A stretch of 41,679 bases of DNA from Bacteroidales bacterium (GCA_021108325.1 JAIORB010000051.1:1-41679); one strand, 5' to 3'. Numbered from the stretch's first letter, positions 1 to 8,856 are shown. Notes: a model not told the origin generated them from the letters alone. Numbers and translations are program-made.

Positions 1-129
1 AAATCTCTGGAAATCTTGTAACTTCCAAACTTATTTAACTCTGTTTAATGTTAAGTTTGTGCTTAATTTTATATCAAACTGAAGTTAATATTAAACTAAA
101 ACTATGCAGGTGTTTGTTATTGATTTTAA

Positions 130-339
130 TTATTTATTGGAATTATACTCAAGAATATCACTTGGCTGACAATCTAGTTCACGACAGATCGCTTCTAATG
201 TAGTAAATCGTATTGCCTTGGCTTTACCACTTTTTAAATTTGAAAGATTAGACATTGTAATATTAATCCGTTCAGATAACTCTGTTAATGACATTTTACG
301 TTTAGCTAGCATTACATCTAGGTTTGTTATTATTGGCAT
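130..339 (-). CDS. Small Xre/YozG-type HTH regulator
   Basis: A 69-residue protein that is almost entirely one Cro/C1-type helix-turn-helix, with the recognition helix within about residues 17-40 (SLTELSERINIT followed by NLSNLKSGK). Stand-alone proteins of this size are the YozG-like regulators that are commonly encoded beside DUF2975 membrane proteins, and here it follows the DUF2975 gene with a 9-nt gap, so the two are probably one transcript. It likely binds DNA as a dimer; the large palindrome in front of the operon (1013-1038) is the obvious candidate site. The family is clear; the signal it responds to is not known. Confidence 0.88.
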   Translation of the reverse strand: MPIITNLDVMLAKRKMSLTELSERINITMSNLSNLKSGKAKAIRFTTLEAICRELDCQPSDILEYNSNK

Positions 340-348
340 ACAAAGTAA

Positions 349-975
349 TTAAACGGTTAATTCATGTTCTTCCTTTATCTCTGCGCCTCTAATAAAAGCT
401 TTAGCCATTGCAAAAATTAAAAATCCAAGGAAAATTGTTCTGAAATCAAGATTAAATTTGGCACGAATAACAATATTGGCTAATTCAATGTTATCTGTTA
501 TGTGAGACTCTATTAAATAACTAACTAATTCAGGTATAAAAGCTAATACCAATACAGTATAGGCAATTTTCTTAATATACTCTCCATTACTCCTGTTGAA
601 AAAAACTCCGGTTTTCAAACTTGAAAATATTTTGCGAAGTAAGAAAATGATATATATATAAATGAATGTATCAATTGCCACACTTAATATTCTGTAAATA
701 ACAATATTTTGTTTAAAATCCGAGATATGTAGTCTGCCAACACCATTGCTCAAAAATGCAGTATGATTAACCCCATCGTTCAAATTAATATCCCCAAGAT
801 ATATTCTTGAGAATTCAACACTAAATCCGGAAATTTTCTCAATATTTATCCACGATGGATCTATAATAATAACTAAGGATATTACCAATAATGCGAATAT
901 AAAAAGCCATTGTACATACCAAACTACCTTTAATATGATGTCAATGGCAAGCATAAAAGGATATTTTTGTTGCAT
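349..975 (-). CDS. DUF2975 family membrane protein
   Basis: A 208-residue inner-membrane protein with four predicted hydrophobic segments at about residues 13-38, 95-115, 137-155 and 180-197, and a polar loop of about 55 residues between the first two. This topology and the pairing with a tiny HTH regulator match the DUF2975 family. No enzymatic motif is visible. It is the first gene of a two-gene unit with the HTH gene downstream. By analogy with similar pairs it may sense an envelope or stress cue or antagonise the regulator, but that is inference; the biochemical role of the family is not established. Confidence 0.82.
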   Translation of the reverse strand: MQQKYPFMLAIDIILKVVWYVQWLFIFALLVISLVIIIDPSWINIEKISGFSVEFSRIYLGDINLNDGVNHTAFLSNGVGRLHISDFKQNIVIYRILSVAIDTFIYIYIIFLLRKIFSSLKTGVFFNRSNGEYIKKIAYTVLVLAFIPELVSYLIESHITDNIELANIVIRAKFNLDFRTIFLGFLIFAMAKAFIRGAEIKEEHELTV

Positions 976-1007
976 AAGTTTTTATCTTTTTTTTAGGATT
1001 CAATAAC

Positions 1008-1038
1008 CAAAGATAGAATATTTTATAAAATATTCTAT
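1008..1038 (-). promoter_or_regulatory. Promoter with 26-bp palindromic operator for DUF2975-HTH
   Basis: On the minus strand the -7 box TATCTTTG lies at 1008-1015 (fits TAnnTTTG). It is overlapped and preceded by a perfect 26-bp palindrome at 1013-1038, half-site ATAGAATATTTTA. The palindrome fills the space between the -7 and -33 regions, where a bound repressor would block RNA polymerase. The neighbouring HTH protein is the likely binder. The palindrome lies 12 nt past the MFS stop codon, so a role in transcript ending is an alternative, but no T-run follows it. Confidence 0.6.
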
Positions 1039-1049
1039 TGTTAATTTTA

Positions 1050-2213
1050 TTATTTATTAAATTTTCGTTTTAAAATTAAAACAAATGGAATAGCTAAAAA
1101 GGCAAGTAAAGAAGCTACTTTATAAGTTTCAACTAGTCCTATAAAGTCACTCAGGATTCCCACAAAAAGTGCTGTAATCGATGTAGAAATAAAAGAAATA
1201 AACATAAATACGCCGCTTAAAAATGCTTGATGTTCTGAATCAATATCCATTACTAGTGCAAGGAGTACCGGTGTTGAAGAAATAAGAAAGAATCCCAATA
1301 ATAACAACACAGGAAACATCATTGCTCCCTCTGTCAAGGTAAATAAAAACATAAGAACCGGAGATACCAGAATAATTATGGTAAGCATTCTTAATCTGCC
1401 AATTTTATCGGAGAAAGTTCCAGATAAGTAAGCCCCAATTGCTCCGGCAAATTCAAAAACTGAAAGGGAAACACCACCAAGCCACAAAGATCCACCTTTT
1501 TCGCCTAAATATGTAGGAAGGAAGCTGGAAAGAGAAGTTTTCATAAATCCGCGAAAAAACATAATTCCGGCAATTAGAATAAAAAAGGGGAGATGTTCTT
1601 TGAATGTTTCTTTAATTCCTTTTAATGATTTTTTCCCTTTAATATCTTCTGAAATATTAATATTTCGTAATCGAAAATATAGAATTAAAGATGCCAATAA
1701 TCCAAACGGAATTAGTCTAAAAGTTCCTTCTAAACCCCATACATCAACAGCAGCAACAATAATTAAAGGTCCAACGGTTCGTGCAGCTTCACCGCCCAAC
1801 ATGTAGAAACTCATTCCTTTTCCTATTCTGTCGCCCGAAATCTTTTTAATTAAAACAGGTGTTGGAACATGAAACATGGCACTACTTATTCCCATCACGA
1901 AAAGCAATATAATAATTATGATATATAATGGAGCAACTCCCAGCAAACTCATACAAATGGTTGTAAGGGCAGGAGCAAGAATAACTAAATATCTGATTTT
2001 TAAGTTATCGGCTATTATTCCTATGAATGGATTCAGTAAAGATGGTACTTGCTGGGCAACGAACATTAAACTTACCAGGGTGTTATTAATTCCCAGTTTT
2101 GCTTTTAATAAGGGAATAATTGGAGCTAAAAATGCAGAATAAGTATCATGCACAAAGTGTGCGATAGAAACAAATATGATATTTTTTATTTGAAATTTAT
2201 TCTGTTTTTCCAT
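1050..2213 (-). CDS. MFS transporter, fosmidomycin-resistance (Fsr)-like
   Basis: A 387-residue major facilitator protein with about 12 hydrophobic helices. The N-terminal HFVHDTYSAFLAPIIPLL segment and the following helices resemble the Fsr group of drug exporters, which use the proton gradient to pump small molecules out of the cell. Length is normal for the group and the protein looks intact. The substrate cannot be told from sequence. It lies downstream of punA on the same strand, separated by a strong terminator whose T-run ends just before this start codon, so expression probably depends on read-through or on a promoter inside punA. Confidence 0.85.
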   Translation of the reverse strand: MEKQNKFQIKNIIFVSIAHFVHDTYSAFLAPIIPLLKAKLGINNTLVSLMFVAQQVPSLLNPFIGIIADNLKIRYLVILAPALTTICMSLLGVAPLYIIIIILLFVMGISSAMFHVPTPVLIKKISGDRIGKGMSFYMLGGEAARTVGPLIIVAAVDVWGLEGTFRLIPFGLLASLILYFRLRNINISEDIKGKKSLKGIKETFKEHLPFFILIAGIMFFRGFMKTSLSSFLPTYLGEKGGSLWLGGVSLSVFEFAGAIGAYLSGTFSDKIGRLRMLTIIILVSPVLMFLFTLTEGAMMFPVLLLLGFFLISSTPVLLALVMDIDSEHQAFLSGVFMFISFISTSITALFVGILSDFIGLVETYKVASLLAFLAIPFVLILKRKFNK

Positions 2214-2218
2214 TAAAT

Positions 2219-2252
2219 AAAAAAGCCAGTCCCGATAATTATCGGGACCGGC
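2219..2252 (-). terminator. Rho-independent terminator after punA
   Basis: On the minus strand a 28-nt, nearly perfect palindrome (2225-2252; core CCCGATAATTATCGGG, one G-T wobble) is followed by six T residues (2219-2224). It lies 6 nt after the punA stop codon and ends 5 nt before the MFS start codon. Confidence 0.88.
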
Positions 2253-2258
2253 AATGTG

Positions 2259-3074
2259 TTATAATTGAGAAATTAATTTTTTCATTATCATAGTCATCTT
2301 GGTTTCGGCTTTTGAAGCAACTTTCTGAACTTCTTCGTGTGTTACTTCAACTATTTTTCCCGGGACACCTAAATCTGTAATAATTGAAATTGCAAAACAC
2401 GGGATACCCATTTGTCGTGCAACAACAACTTCAGGAACTGTTGACATTCCAACCGTATCGCCACCGATTATTCTAAAATATTGATATTCCTTAGGAGTCT
2501 CAAAAGTGGGGCCTGTCGTTGCAACATAACATCCAACTTGTACTTTAATATTTTGTTTTTTAGCTAGTTCTTCAGCTTTTTTAATTAAACCATGATCGTA
2601 AGGTTCGCTCATATCAGGGAAACGAACTCCAAACTCATGTGTGTGTTTGCCGATTAAAGGATTTGGTATTAAGTTAATATGATCATTTATTATCATTAAA
2701 TCTCCAATTTCATAATCAGGATTTACCCCACCACTTGCATTGGATACAAGAAGGGTTTTAATACCTAAATATTTCATAACACGAACCGGGAAAGTTACCA
2801 TTTCCATTGGATAACCTTCGTAAAAATGGAATCGGCCTTGCATAGCAACGATTTTCTTTCCTCCTAATTCACCAAAGATTAATCTTCCGTGATGCCCATC
2901 AACCGTAGAAACAGGGAATTCGGGAATGCTATCATAATCGAGAGAATGCTCTATTTTGATATCCTTTACCAATCCACCTAAGCCTGTTCCTAAAATAATG
3001 CCTACTTCGGGATAAGAATTTGTTTTATCCTGGATAAAGGAAACTGTGCTTTTTATTCTTTCTAACATATTCAA
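2259..3074 (-). CDS. punA: Purine nucleoside phosphorylase
   Basis: A 271-residue trimeric-type (PNP/MTAP superfamily) enzyme that phosphorolyses purine nucleosides to free base and ribose 1-phosphate in purine salvage. Visible signatures are the phosphate loop GTGLGGL (29-35), the GRFHFYEGY segment (80-88), VSNASGGVNP (110-119) and the base-binding Glu in GPTFETPKEY (E192). The position matching human Asn243, normally Asn in inosine/guanosine enzymes, reads SIITD, so it is Asp234. The start overlaps the 3' end of lpxK by 50 nt; Met3 (3068) is an equally plausible start. A strong terminator follows. Confidence 0.95.
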   Translation of the reverse strand: MNMLERIKSTVSFIQDKTNSYPEVGIILGTGLGGLVKDIKIEHSLDYDSIPEFPVSTVDGHHGRLIFGELGGKKIVAMQGRFHFYEGYPMEMVTFPVRVMKYLGIKTLLVSNASGGVNPDYEIGDLMIINDHINLIPNPLIGKHTHEFGVRFPDMSEPYDHGLIKKAEELAKKQNIKVQVGCYVATTGPTFETPKEYQYFRIIGGDTVGMSTVPEVVVARQMGIPCFAISIITDLGVPGKIVEVTHEEVQKVASKAETKMTMIMKKLISQL

Positions 3075-4128
3075 TGATTTGCTGATTAAAATTATCCGTT
3101 CGGTTGTTTAAAAATTTTACCTGAATCGGAATATAGAAAAACGAACCTTTCAGATTGTTAGCAATATTACTAAATTTTTGTAAACGCATTGCATCTTTTT
3201 CAGTCGTAATAATGATTTTTTTATCAGAAACAATAGAGTTGAATTTTTGTTCAATCTTCTTAATATCAGACTCTTTAAAATTGTAATGATCTGAATATTC
3301 TAAAATTTGAATATTTTTGGAAATATTTTCTGCAATATATTCTTTTAAAGGCTTTGGATTTGCTATTCCAGTCACTAATAAAATGTCAAAACCTTTAAAA
3401 TTTCCATTATTATTTTGATTATCAGAACTGTTAAAAACAGACTTTAAAATACCATAATCAAAAGTTGTAAAAAACAGATGCTGAAAAGGATATGGTTTTA
3501 GCTCATTAAAGATAATTCTTCGATCAATTGGTTTTAAATTCTTAGGGGATTTTGTTATGATAATAATATTTGCTCTTTTTTTCTCGAATGCTTGTTCACG
3601 TAAATCGCCAAAAGGGAGAATAAAATCTTTATCAATTGGCCGTGAATAATCGATTAATAAAATAGATAAATTTGTACTTACTTTTCTGTGTTGATAGGCA
3701 TCATCCAGTAAAATAATATCTAAATCTTTATTTAGTGTAGCTAATTGATTTATTCCGTTTGTTCGATTAGCATCAACAGCAACATCAATTTCAGGGAATT
3801 TTTGTTTTATTTGTCTTGGCTCATCTCCAATCTCTCTATCTGTCGATTCCTGTGTGGAAAGAATAAAGCCTTTTGTTTTTCTTTTATATCCGCGACTTAA
3901 AGTTGCTACTTTAAATTCATATTTTAGCAAATCCACTAAATATTCAATATGTGGCGTTTTTCCTGTTCCACCTACAGTAATATTTCCTACCGAAATTAAT
4001 GGTATATTGAATTGAAGTGATTTGAATATTTTATAATCATAAAAGCGATTTCGGATAAATACAATTAATCCGTAAAGTAAACTTAAGGGGAATAAAATAG
4101 GGCTTAATATTTTTCTAATTTTTTGCAT
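3025..4128 (-). CDS. lpxK: Tetraacyldisaccharide 4'-kinase
   Basis: A 367-residue kinase that phosphorylates the 4' position of the lipid A disaccharide at the inner membrane. An N-terminal hydrophobic helix (about 8-25) precedes the Walker A loop VGGTGKTPH (52-60), and the LpxK-specific DDAYQH motif is present near residue 143. Length is normal for Bacteroidota. The gene follows nadB with a 14-nt gap, and its last 50 nt overlap the punA start, so lpxK and punA are probably translationally coupled. Its presence shows that this organism makes LPS-type lipid A, consistent with the glycan genes further along. Confidence 0.95.
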   Translation of the reverse strand: MQKIRKILSPILFPLSLLYGLIVFIRNRFYDYKIFKSLQFNIPLISVGNITVGGTGKTPHIEYLVDLLKYEFKVATLSRGYKRKTKGFILSTQESTDREIGDEPRQIKQKFPEIDVAVDANRTNGINQLATLNKDLDIILLDDAYQHRKVSTNLSILLIDYSRPIDKDFILPFGDLREQAFEKKRANIIIITKSPKNLKPIDRRIIFNELKPYPFQHLFFTTFDYGILKSVFNSSDNQNNNGNFKGFDILLVTGIANPKPLKEYIAENISKNIQILEYSDHYNFKESDIKKIEQKFNSIVSDKKIIITTEKDAMRLQKFSNIANNLKGSFFYIPIQVKFLNNRTDNFNQQIIEYVRKNKKHSFLYPG

Positions 4129-4142
4129 TATTATTCAGTAAA

Positions 4143-5723
4143 TTAAAACTCACTAATATTTCCTTTCTTCGGGTAATCTATTGTGTAATGCAATCCTCTG
4201 CTTTCATGCAGGTTTTGTGCCATTTTTAATATCAGGTAACCAACGTTAATCAGGTTTCTTAGTTCACAAAGTTTTTGCGAGAGAATTGATTTTTCATAAA
4301 GTCTTTCAGTTTCTTTGTATATAATTTCTAATCGACGCAGGGCTCTGTCAAGTCTAAGGTTTGATCTAACAATTCCAACATAGTTACTCATGATTTGTTG
4401 GACTTCTTTGTAATTCTGAGTGATCATAACCATTTCTTCAGGATAAGTAGTACCATGAGCATTCCACTCAGGAATTTCTTTTTTTAATTCAACATCTTTA
4501 ATCTTTGTAATTGCATCTTTAGCAGCTCTGTCTGCATAAACAACGGCTTCTGATAATGAATTTGAGGCTAACCTGTTTGCTCCGTGCAATCCTGTGGAAG
4601 AAACTTCACCGGCTGCATAAAGACGATTAATTGTACTACATCCGTTTGTATCAACTTTAATACCTCCACACATATAATGTGCTGCCGGGATAACAGGAAT
4701 TGGGTCTTCTGTAAAATCAATATTTAATGATAAACACTTTTTGTAAATGTTTGGAAAATGATCTTTTAATTTTTCAGGATCAAGATGAGTACAATCTAAA
4801 TGAACATGATCCTCACCGGATATTTTCATCTCATAATCAATGGCACGAGCAACAATATCACGAGGAGCAAGGCTTCCGCGTTTATCATATTTATTCATGA
4901 ATTTTTTCCCATCAGTAGTTTTTAGTATTGCACCAAATCCGCGTAAAGCTTCTGTAATCAAAAATGAAGGTTTTTCTCCGGGATTGTATAGGGAGGTAGG
5001 ATGAAACTGAATAAACTCCATGTTTTCTATAATTCCTTTAGCACGGTAAACCATGGCAATACCATCGCCGGTAGCTATTTTAGGATTTGTGGTTGTGTCG
5101 TATAAATTGCCTGTTCCGCCGGTTGCAATTAATGTTACTTTCGAAAGATAAGTATTTACCTGGTCTGTATTTAAATCTAAAACATAAGTTCCGTAGCATT
5201 CAGTAACTTTATGACTGCGTTTTACTAATTTGCCTAAATGGTGTTGTGTAATTAAATCAACTGCAAAATGATTCTCAAATATTTCAATATTCTTATGTTC
5301 ACGAACCTTTCTAACCAGTGAGTTCTGAATTACTTCGCCGGTATTGTCCTTATGATGTAAAACACGATATTCGGAATGACCGCCTTCTCTTCCTAAATCG
5401 TATTTGCCTTTTTCGTTTTGGTCAAAGTTCACCCCCCATTTTATTAATTGTTTAATTTGTGCCGGAGCCTCACTAACAACCATTTCAACAATTCCCCGCT
5501 TACATAATCCATCACCGGCAATTAAAGTATCTTCAATATGCTTTTCGAAATTATCAGGTTCATAAGTTACAGCTGCTATTCCGCCTTGAGCATATTTTGT
5601 ATTCGATTCTTCAAGAGTAGTTTTGCTAATCAGGATTACTTTACCATGTTCTGCAACTTTCAGTGCGAAACTTAATCCTGCAATTCCAGATCCAATAACC
5701 AGAAAATCGGTTTCTTTGATCAT
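4143..5723 (-). CDS. nadB: L-aspartate oxidase
   Basis: A 526-residue FAD enzyme that oxidises L-aspartate to iminoaspartate, the first step of de novo NAD synthesis. The Rossmann FAD loop GSGIAG (11-16) is followed by the family motifs SNTKYAQGGIAAV (about 40-52) and QFHPTSLY, with the C-terminal helical domain of the succinate dehydrogenase/fumarate reductase flavoprotein fold. Length is typical and the gene is intact. The partner nadA is not nearby. A Bacteroidota-type promoter precedes it, and lpxK and punA follow closely, so this promoter probably drives all three. Confidence 0.95.
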   Translation of the reverse strand: MIKETDFLVIGSGIAGLSFALKVAEHGKVILISKTTLEESNTKYAQGGIAAVTYEPDNFEKHIEDTLIAGDGLCKRGIVEMVVSEAPAQIKQLIKWGVNFDQNEKGKYDLGREGGHSEYRVLHHKDNTGEVIQNSLVRKVREHKNIEIFENHFAVDLITQHHLGKLVKRSHKVTECYGTYVLDLNTDQVNTYLSKVTLIATGGTGNLYDTTTNPKIATGDGIAMVYRAKGIIENMEFIQFHPTSLYNPGEKPSFLITEALRGFGAILKTTDGKKFMNKYDKRGSLAPRDIVARAIDYEMKISGEDHVHLDCTHLDPEKLKDHFPNIYKKCLSLNIDFTEDPIPVIPAAHYMCGGIKVDTNGCSTINRLYAAGEVSSTGLHGANRLASNSLSEAVVYADRAAKDAITKIKDVELKKEIPEWNAHGTTYPEEMVMITQNYKEVQQIMSNYVGIVRSNLRLDRALRRLEIIYKETERLYEKSILSQKLCELRNLINVGYLILKMAQNLHESRGLHYTIDYPKKGNISEF

Positions 5724-5763
5724 AACATAAGAAATTTTAAAATGCTTAATTCGTGATAATGAA

Positions 5764-5771
5764 CAAAGGTA
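5764..5771 (-). promoter_or_regulatory. Probable promoter -7 box of nadB
   Basis: The minus strand reads TACCTTTG, an exact match to TAnnTTTG, giving a predicted leader of about 35 nt before the nadB ATG. No clear -33 TTG is visible at the usual distance. Confidence 0.5.
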
Positions 5772-5862
5772 GAAATTGTTATTGAAAAAATATAAATATT
5801 ACAGGATTTATAAGCTTTTAAGGTATAAGTTCATATTGTTATGATTTCAAAACTATTTCGAT

Positions 5863-5870
5863 TATTTTTG
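5863..5870 (+). promoter_or_regulatory. Probable promoter -7 box of glyS
   Basis: TATTTTTG fits TAnnTTTG and lies about 38 nt before the glycyl-tRNA synthetase start. A TTG at 5836-5838 could be the -33 element, although the spacing of 24 nt is slightly long. Confidence 0.5.
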
Positions 5871-5908
5871 TCAGATTAATTTAAAAAATGAAATAAAAAT
5901 AACTGGGT

Positions 5909-7462
5909 ATGGCTCAAGACGATCTATTTAAAAAACTTATTGCTCATGCAAAGGAGTATGGATATATTTTTCAATCGAGTGAAATTTATGATGGATTAAG
6001 TGCGGTTTACGATTATGGTCAGTATGGTGTTGAATTAAAAAACAACATTAAAAAGTACTGGTGGGATGCAATGGTAAAAATGAACGAAAACATTGTGGGT
6101 ATTGATACTGCGATTTTTATGCATCCTGAAATATGGAATGCATCAGGTCATACAAGTGCTTTTAACGATCCCTTGATTGATAATAAAGACTCTAAAAAAA
6201 GATACAGAGCTGATGATTTAATAGAAGAACATATTCGAAAATATCAAAACAAGATTGATAAGGATGTAGCTAAAGGACACAAAAAGTTTGGAGATTCTTT
6301 TGACGAAAAACAGTTTCTTGAGACAAATCCTAATGTTCTGCGAAATCAAGCGAAAATTGACGAAATACAAGGCCGGTTAGTTAAAGCTTTAGAAGCAGAT
6401 GATTTAAACGAAATAAAGCAGATAATTATTGATTGCGAAATTGCCGATCCTGTTTCGGGTTCAAAAAACTGGACTGATGTTCGTCAGTTTAACTTAATGT
6501 TCGAAACGCAGTTAGGTTCAACGGCTGATGGAGCGAGTAAAATTTATTTACGACCCGAAACAGCACAAGGTATTTTTGTTAATTATCTGAACGTGCAAAA
6601 AACTGGTCGGATGAAGTTGCCATTTGGTATTGCTCAAATTGGTAAAGCATTCCGAAATGAAATTGTTGCACGCCAGTTTATTTTCCGTATGCGTGAATTT
6701 GAGCAAATGGAAATGCAATTTTTTGTTAAGCCGGGAACAGAAATGGAATGGTTTGAATATTGGAAAGAAATGCGAATTAAATGGCATAAAGCAATGGGCA
6801 TACCAGAAGAAAAATACCGTTTTCATAAACACGATAAACTGGCTCATTATGCTAATGCTGCTTACGATATTGAATTTGAATTCCCGTTTGGATTTAAAGA
6901 GTTGGAAGGGATTCATTCAAGAACAGACTTTGATTTGAAACAACATCAAGAATTTTCCGGTAAAAAATTACAGTATTTCGATCCTGAATCTGGTGAAAGT
7001 TTTGTTCCTTATGTAGTTGAAACCTCAATAGGCTTAGACAGAACATTCTTATCTATCCTTTCAGCATGCTTAAAAGAAGAAGAAGTAAAAAAAGAAAATG
7101 GAGAATCGGATACAAGAGTTATATTACAAATTCCACCGGCATTGGCTCCAATAAAACTGGCTGTATTACCATTAGTTAAAAAAGACGGTTTACCCGAAAA
7201 AGCTCGTGAAATTATTGATGAGTTAAAATTTGATTTCATTTGTCAATACGATGAAAAAGATTCAATTGGCCGTCGTTATCGACGACAAGATGCTATTGGA
7301 ACTCCATACTGTATTACTATTGATCATCAAACTTTAGAGGATAATACAGTTACCATTCGTAATCGCGATACTATGGAGCAGGAACGAGTGCAAATTTCAG
7401 AGCTTGCTAAAATAGTTGATGATAAAGTGAGTATGAAGAAACTATTGAAGAAGATTTTTTGA
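5909..7462 (+). CDS. glyS: Glycine--tRNA ligase (single-chain type)
   Basis: A 517-residue class II aminoacyl-tRNA synthetase that charges tRNA-Gly, of the single-chain homodimeric type used by Bacteroidota rather than the alpha/beta form. Motifs visible are RPETAQGIFVNY (215-226), the class II motif 2 FRNEIVARQFIFRMREFEQ (248-266), a motif 3-like SIGLDRTFL, and the C-terminal anticodon-binding domain from about residue 405. It appears complete. It diverges from nadB, with a 185-nt intergenic region holding promoters for both. Confidence 0.96.
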   Translation: MAQDDLFKKLIAHAKEYGYIFQSSEIYDGLSAVYDYGQYGVELKNNIKKYWWDAMVKMNENIVGIDTAIFMHPEIWNASGHTSAFNDPLIDNKDSKKRYRADDLIEEHIRKYQNKIDKDVAKGHKKFGDSFDEKQFLETNPNVLRNQAKIDEIQGRLVKALEADDLNEIKQIIIDCEIADPVSGSKNWTDVRQFNLMFETQLGSTADGASKIYLRPETAQGIFVNYLNVQKTGRMKLPFGIAQIGKAFRNEIVARQFIFRMREFEQMEMQFFVKPGTEMEWFEYWKEMRIKWHKAMGIPEEKYRFHKHDKLAHYANAAYDIEFEFPFGFKELEGIHSRTDFDLKQHQEFSGKKLQYFDPESGESFVPYVVETSIGLDRTFLSILSACLKEEEVKKENGESDTRVILQIPPALAPIKLAVLPLVKKDGLPEKAREIIDELKFDFICQYDEKDSIGRRYRRQDAIGTPYCITIDHQTLEDNTVTIRNRDTMEQERVQISELAKIVDDKVSMKKLLKKIF

Positions 7463-7542
7463 GAAAGAAAAAGGGTGTAAAAGAATATTTAACTTTGCGC
7501 CTACTTAGAGAACTTTGTGGTTAAATAAGCTAATAATCATTT

Positions 7543-7550
7543 TAACTTTG
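7543..7550 (+). promoter_or_regulatory. Candidate promoter -7 box of the GT4 gene
   Basis: TAACTTTG fits TAnnTTTG and lies 22 nt before the TTG start codon at 7573. A second match, TAACTTTG around 7489-7496, is part of a phrase (AACTTTGCGCC, later AACTTTGTGGTTAAA) that I recall as widespread between Bacteroidota genes; its function is unknown to me. Confidence 0.4.
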
Positions 7551-7572
7551 AACGAATAGATAAAACCGGAAT

Positions 7573-8856
7573 TTGGAAAAAAAGATAAAAAAAAGAGTTT
7601 TAATAATCACATATTACTGGCCTCCAAGTGGTGGGGCCGGTGTCCAACGTTGGTTGAAATTTGCCAAATACCTTCCTGAATTTGATATTGAACCAATAAT
7701 ATTAACTATTGATCCCAATCATGCTTCCTATCTTCAAATTGACAAGAGCTTAGAAAAGGATATCAGTCCGGATTTGAAAGTTTTTAAAACAAAATCTTTT
7801 GAACCCTTAAGTTTATTATCGAAAATACTTGGCAAGAAAAATATTGCCTATGGTGGATTTACCAATGTAAATAAAAAGAGTATCCTTCAAATAGTTTTGC
7901 GCTTTATTCGAGGCAACTTTTTTATTCCTGATGCACGAGTTGGATGGAACAAATATGCTTACAAAAAAGCGAAAGAAATTATTTCAGAATATAAAATAGA
8001 TACAGTAATTACAACGAGCCCACCACACTCAACACAGTTAATAGGATTAAAACTTAAAAAGAAATTAAATATTAACTGGATTGCAGATTTTCGTGATCCC
8101 TGGACCGATATTTATTATTATAAAGACTTATTACATACCAGACTTGTAAAAAGAATTGATGAAAAGAAAGAAAGAGAAGTTTTAGAAGTAGCTGACAAAA
8201 TAATTGTTGTTGGAAAATCGTTAAAAGAAAATTTTTACAGTAAAATAAATCAGGAGAAGTTTGTCGTAATTACTAATGGATATGATGAAGAAGATTTTGA
8301 AGAACATAAACGTATTCGACCGGAAAAATTTACTATAACATACACAGGAACACTTTCTGACCAATACAATGTTGCAGCATTTATTGAAGCTTGTAAAATG
8401 CTAAAATCAAAAGGGGTAGACTTTATTATTCGATTTATTGGCAATGTTGCAGAATCTAAACAGAATGAATTTAAAAATGCGGGTTTGTTGGAGAATGTTG
8501 AAATAGTAAATTATGTTCCGCATCAAGAATCTATCAAATATTTATATAATTCATCAGCATTGTTATTAGTAATCCCTGATTTTAACGGGAATAAAGGAAT
8601 TCTAACAGGTAAACTTTTCGAATATTTGGCTTCTGGAATTTCTGTAGTTGGGATTGGTCCAACTGATGGTGATGCCTCTGAAATTATTGATGAATGCGAA
8701 GGGGGAAAAATGTTTGATTATACAGAAATAGAAAAGATATATGAAAATCTTTATAATTTAATAGAAAGCTTTAGAGTCAAGCAAAATGATTCAAAACAAT
8801 ACCTGAAATATTCAAGAAAAAATATAACTAAGTTTTTAGTGAGCAATATTGATTAA
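7573..8856 (+). CDS. Glycosyltransferase family 4
   Basis: A 427-residue GT-B glycosyltransferase. The N-terminal acceptor domain opens with ITYYWPPSGGAGVQRWLKF (11-29), a signature of Bacteroidota GT4 enzymes, and the C-terminal domain carries the nucleotide-sugar site around GILTGKLFEYLASGISVV. Donor and acceptor cannot be predicted. The start is a TTG codon; no ATG lies between it and the conserved first strand, so the TTG is likely correct. The gene is convergent with the glycan cluster ending at 8876 and probably belongs to the same surface-polysaccharide system, although it is transcribed separately. Confidence 0.88.
   Translation: MEKKIKKRVLIITYYWPPSGGAGVQRWLKFAKYLPEFDIEPIILTIDPNHASYLQIDKSLEKDISPDLKVFKTKSFEPLSLLSKILGKKNIAYGGFTNVNKKSILQIVLRFIRGNFFIPDARVGWNKYAYKKAKEIISEYKIDTVITTSPPHSTQLIGLKLKKKLNINWIADFRDPWTDIYYYKDLLHTRLVKRIDEKKEREVLEVADKIIVVGKSLKENFYSKINQEKFVVITNGYDEEDFEEHKRIRPEKFTITYTGTLSDQYNVAAFIEACKMLKSKGVDFIIRFIGNVAESKQNEFKNAGLLENVEIVNYVPHQESIKYLYNSSALLLVIPDFNGNKGILTGKLFEYLASGISVVGIGPTDGDASEIIDECEGGKMFDYTEIEKIYENLYNLIESFRVKQNDSKQYLKYSRKNITKFLVSNID

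Noticed and set aside
1-129. Possible gene or promoter at the left edge
   Set aside because: AT-rich sequence with no open frame or clear TAnnTTTG box; nothing supportable.
6548-7239. Minus-strand and shifted frames inside glyS
   Set aside because: Entirely within a well-conserved glycyl-tRNA synthetase gene; no independent signals.
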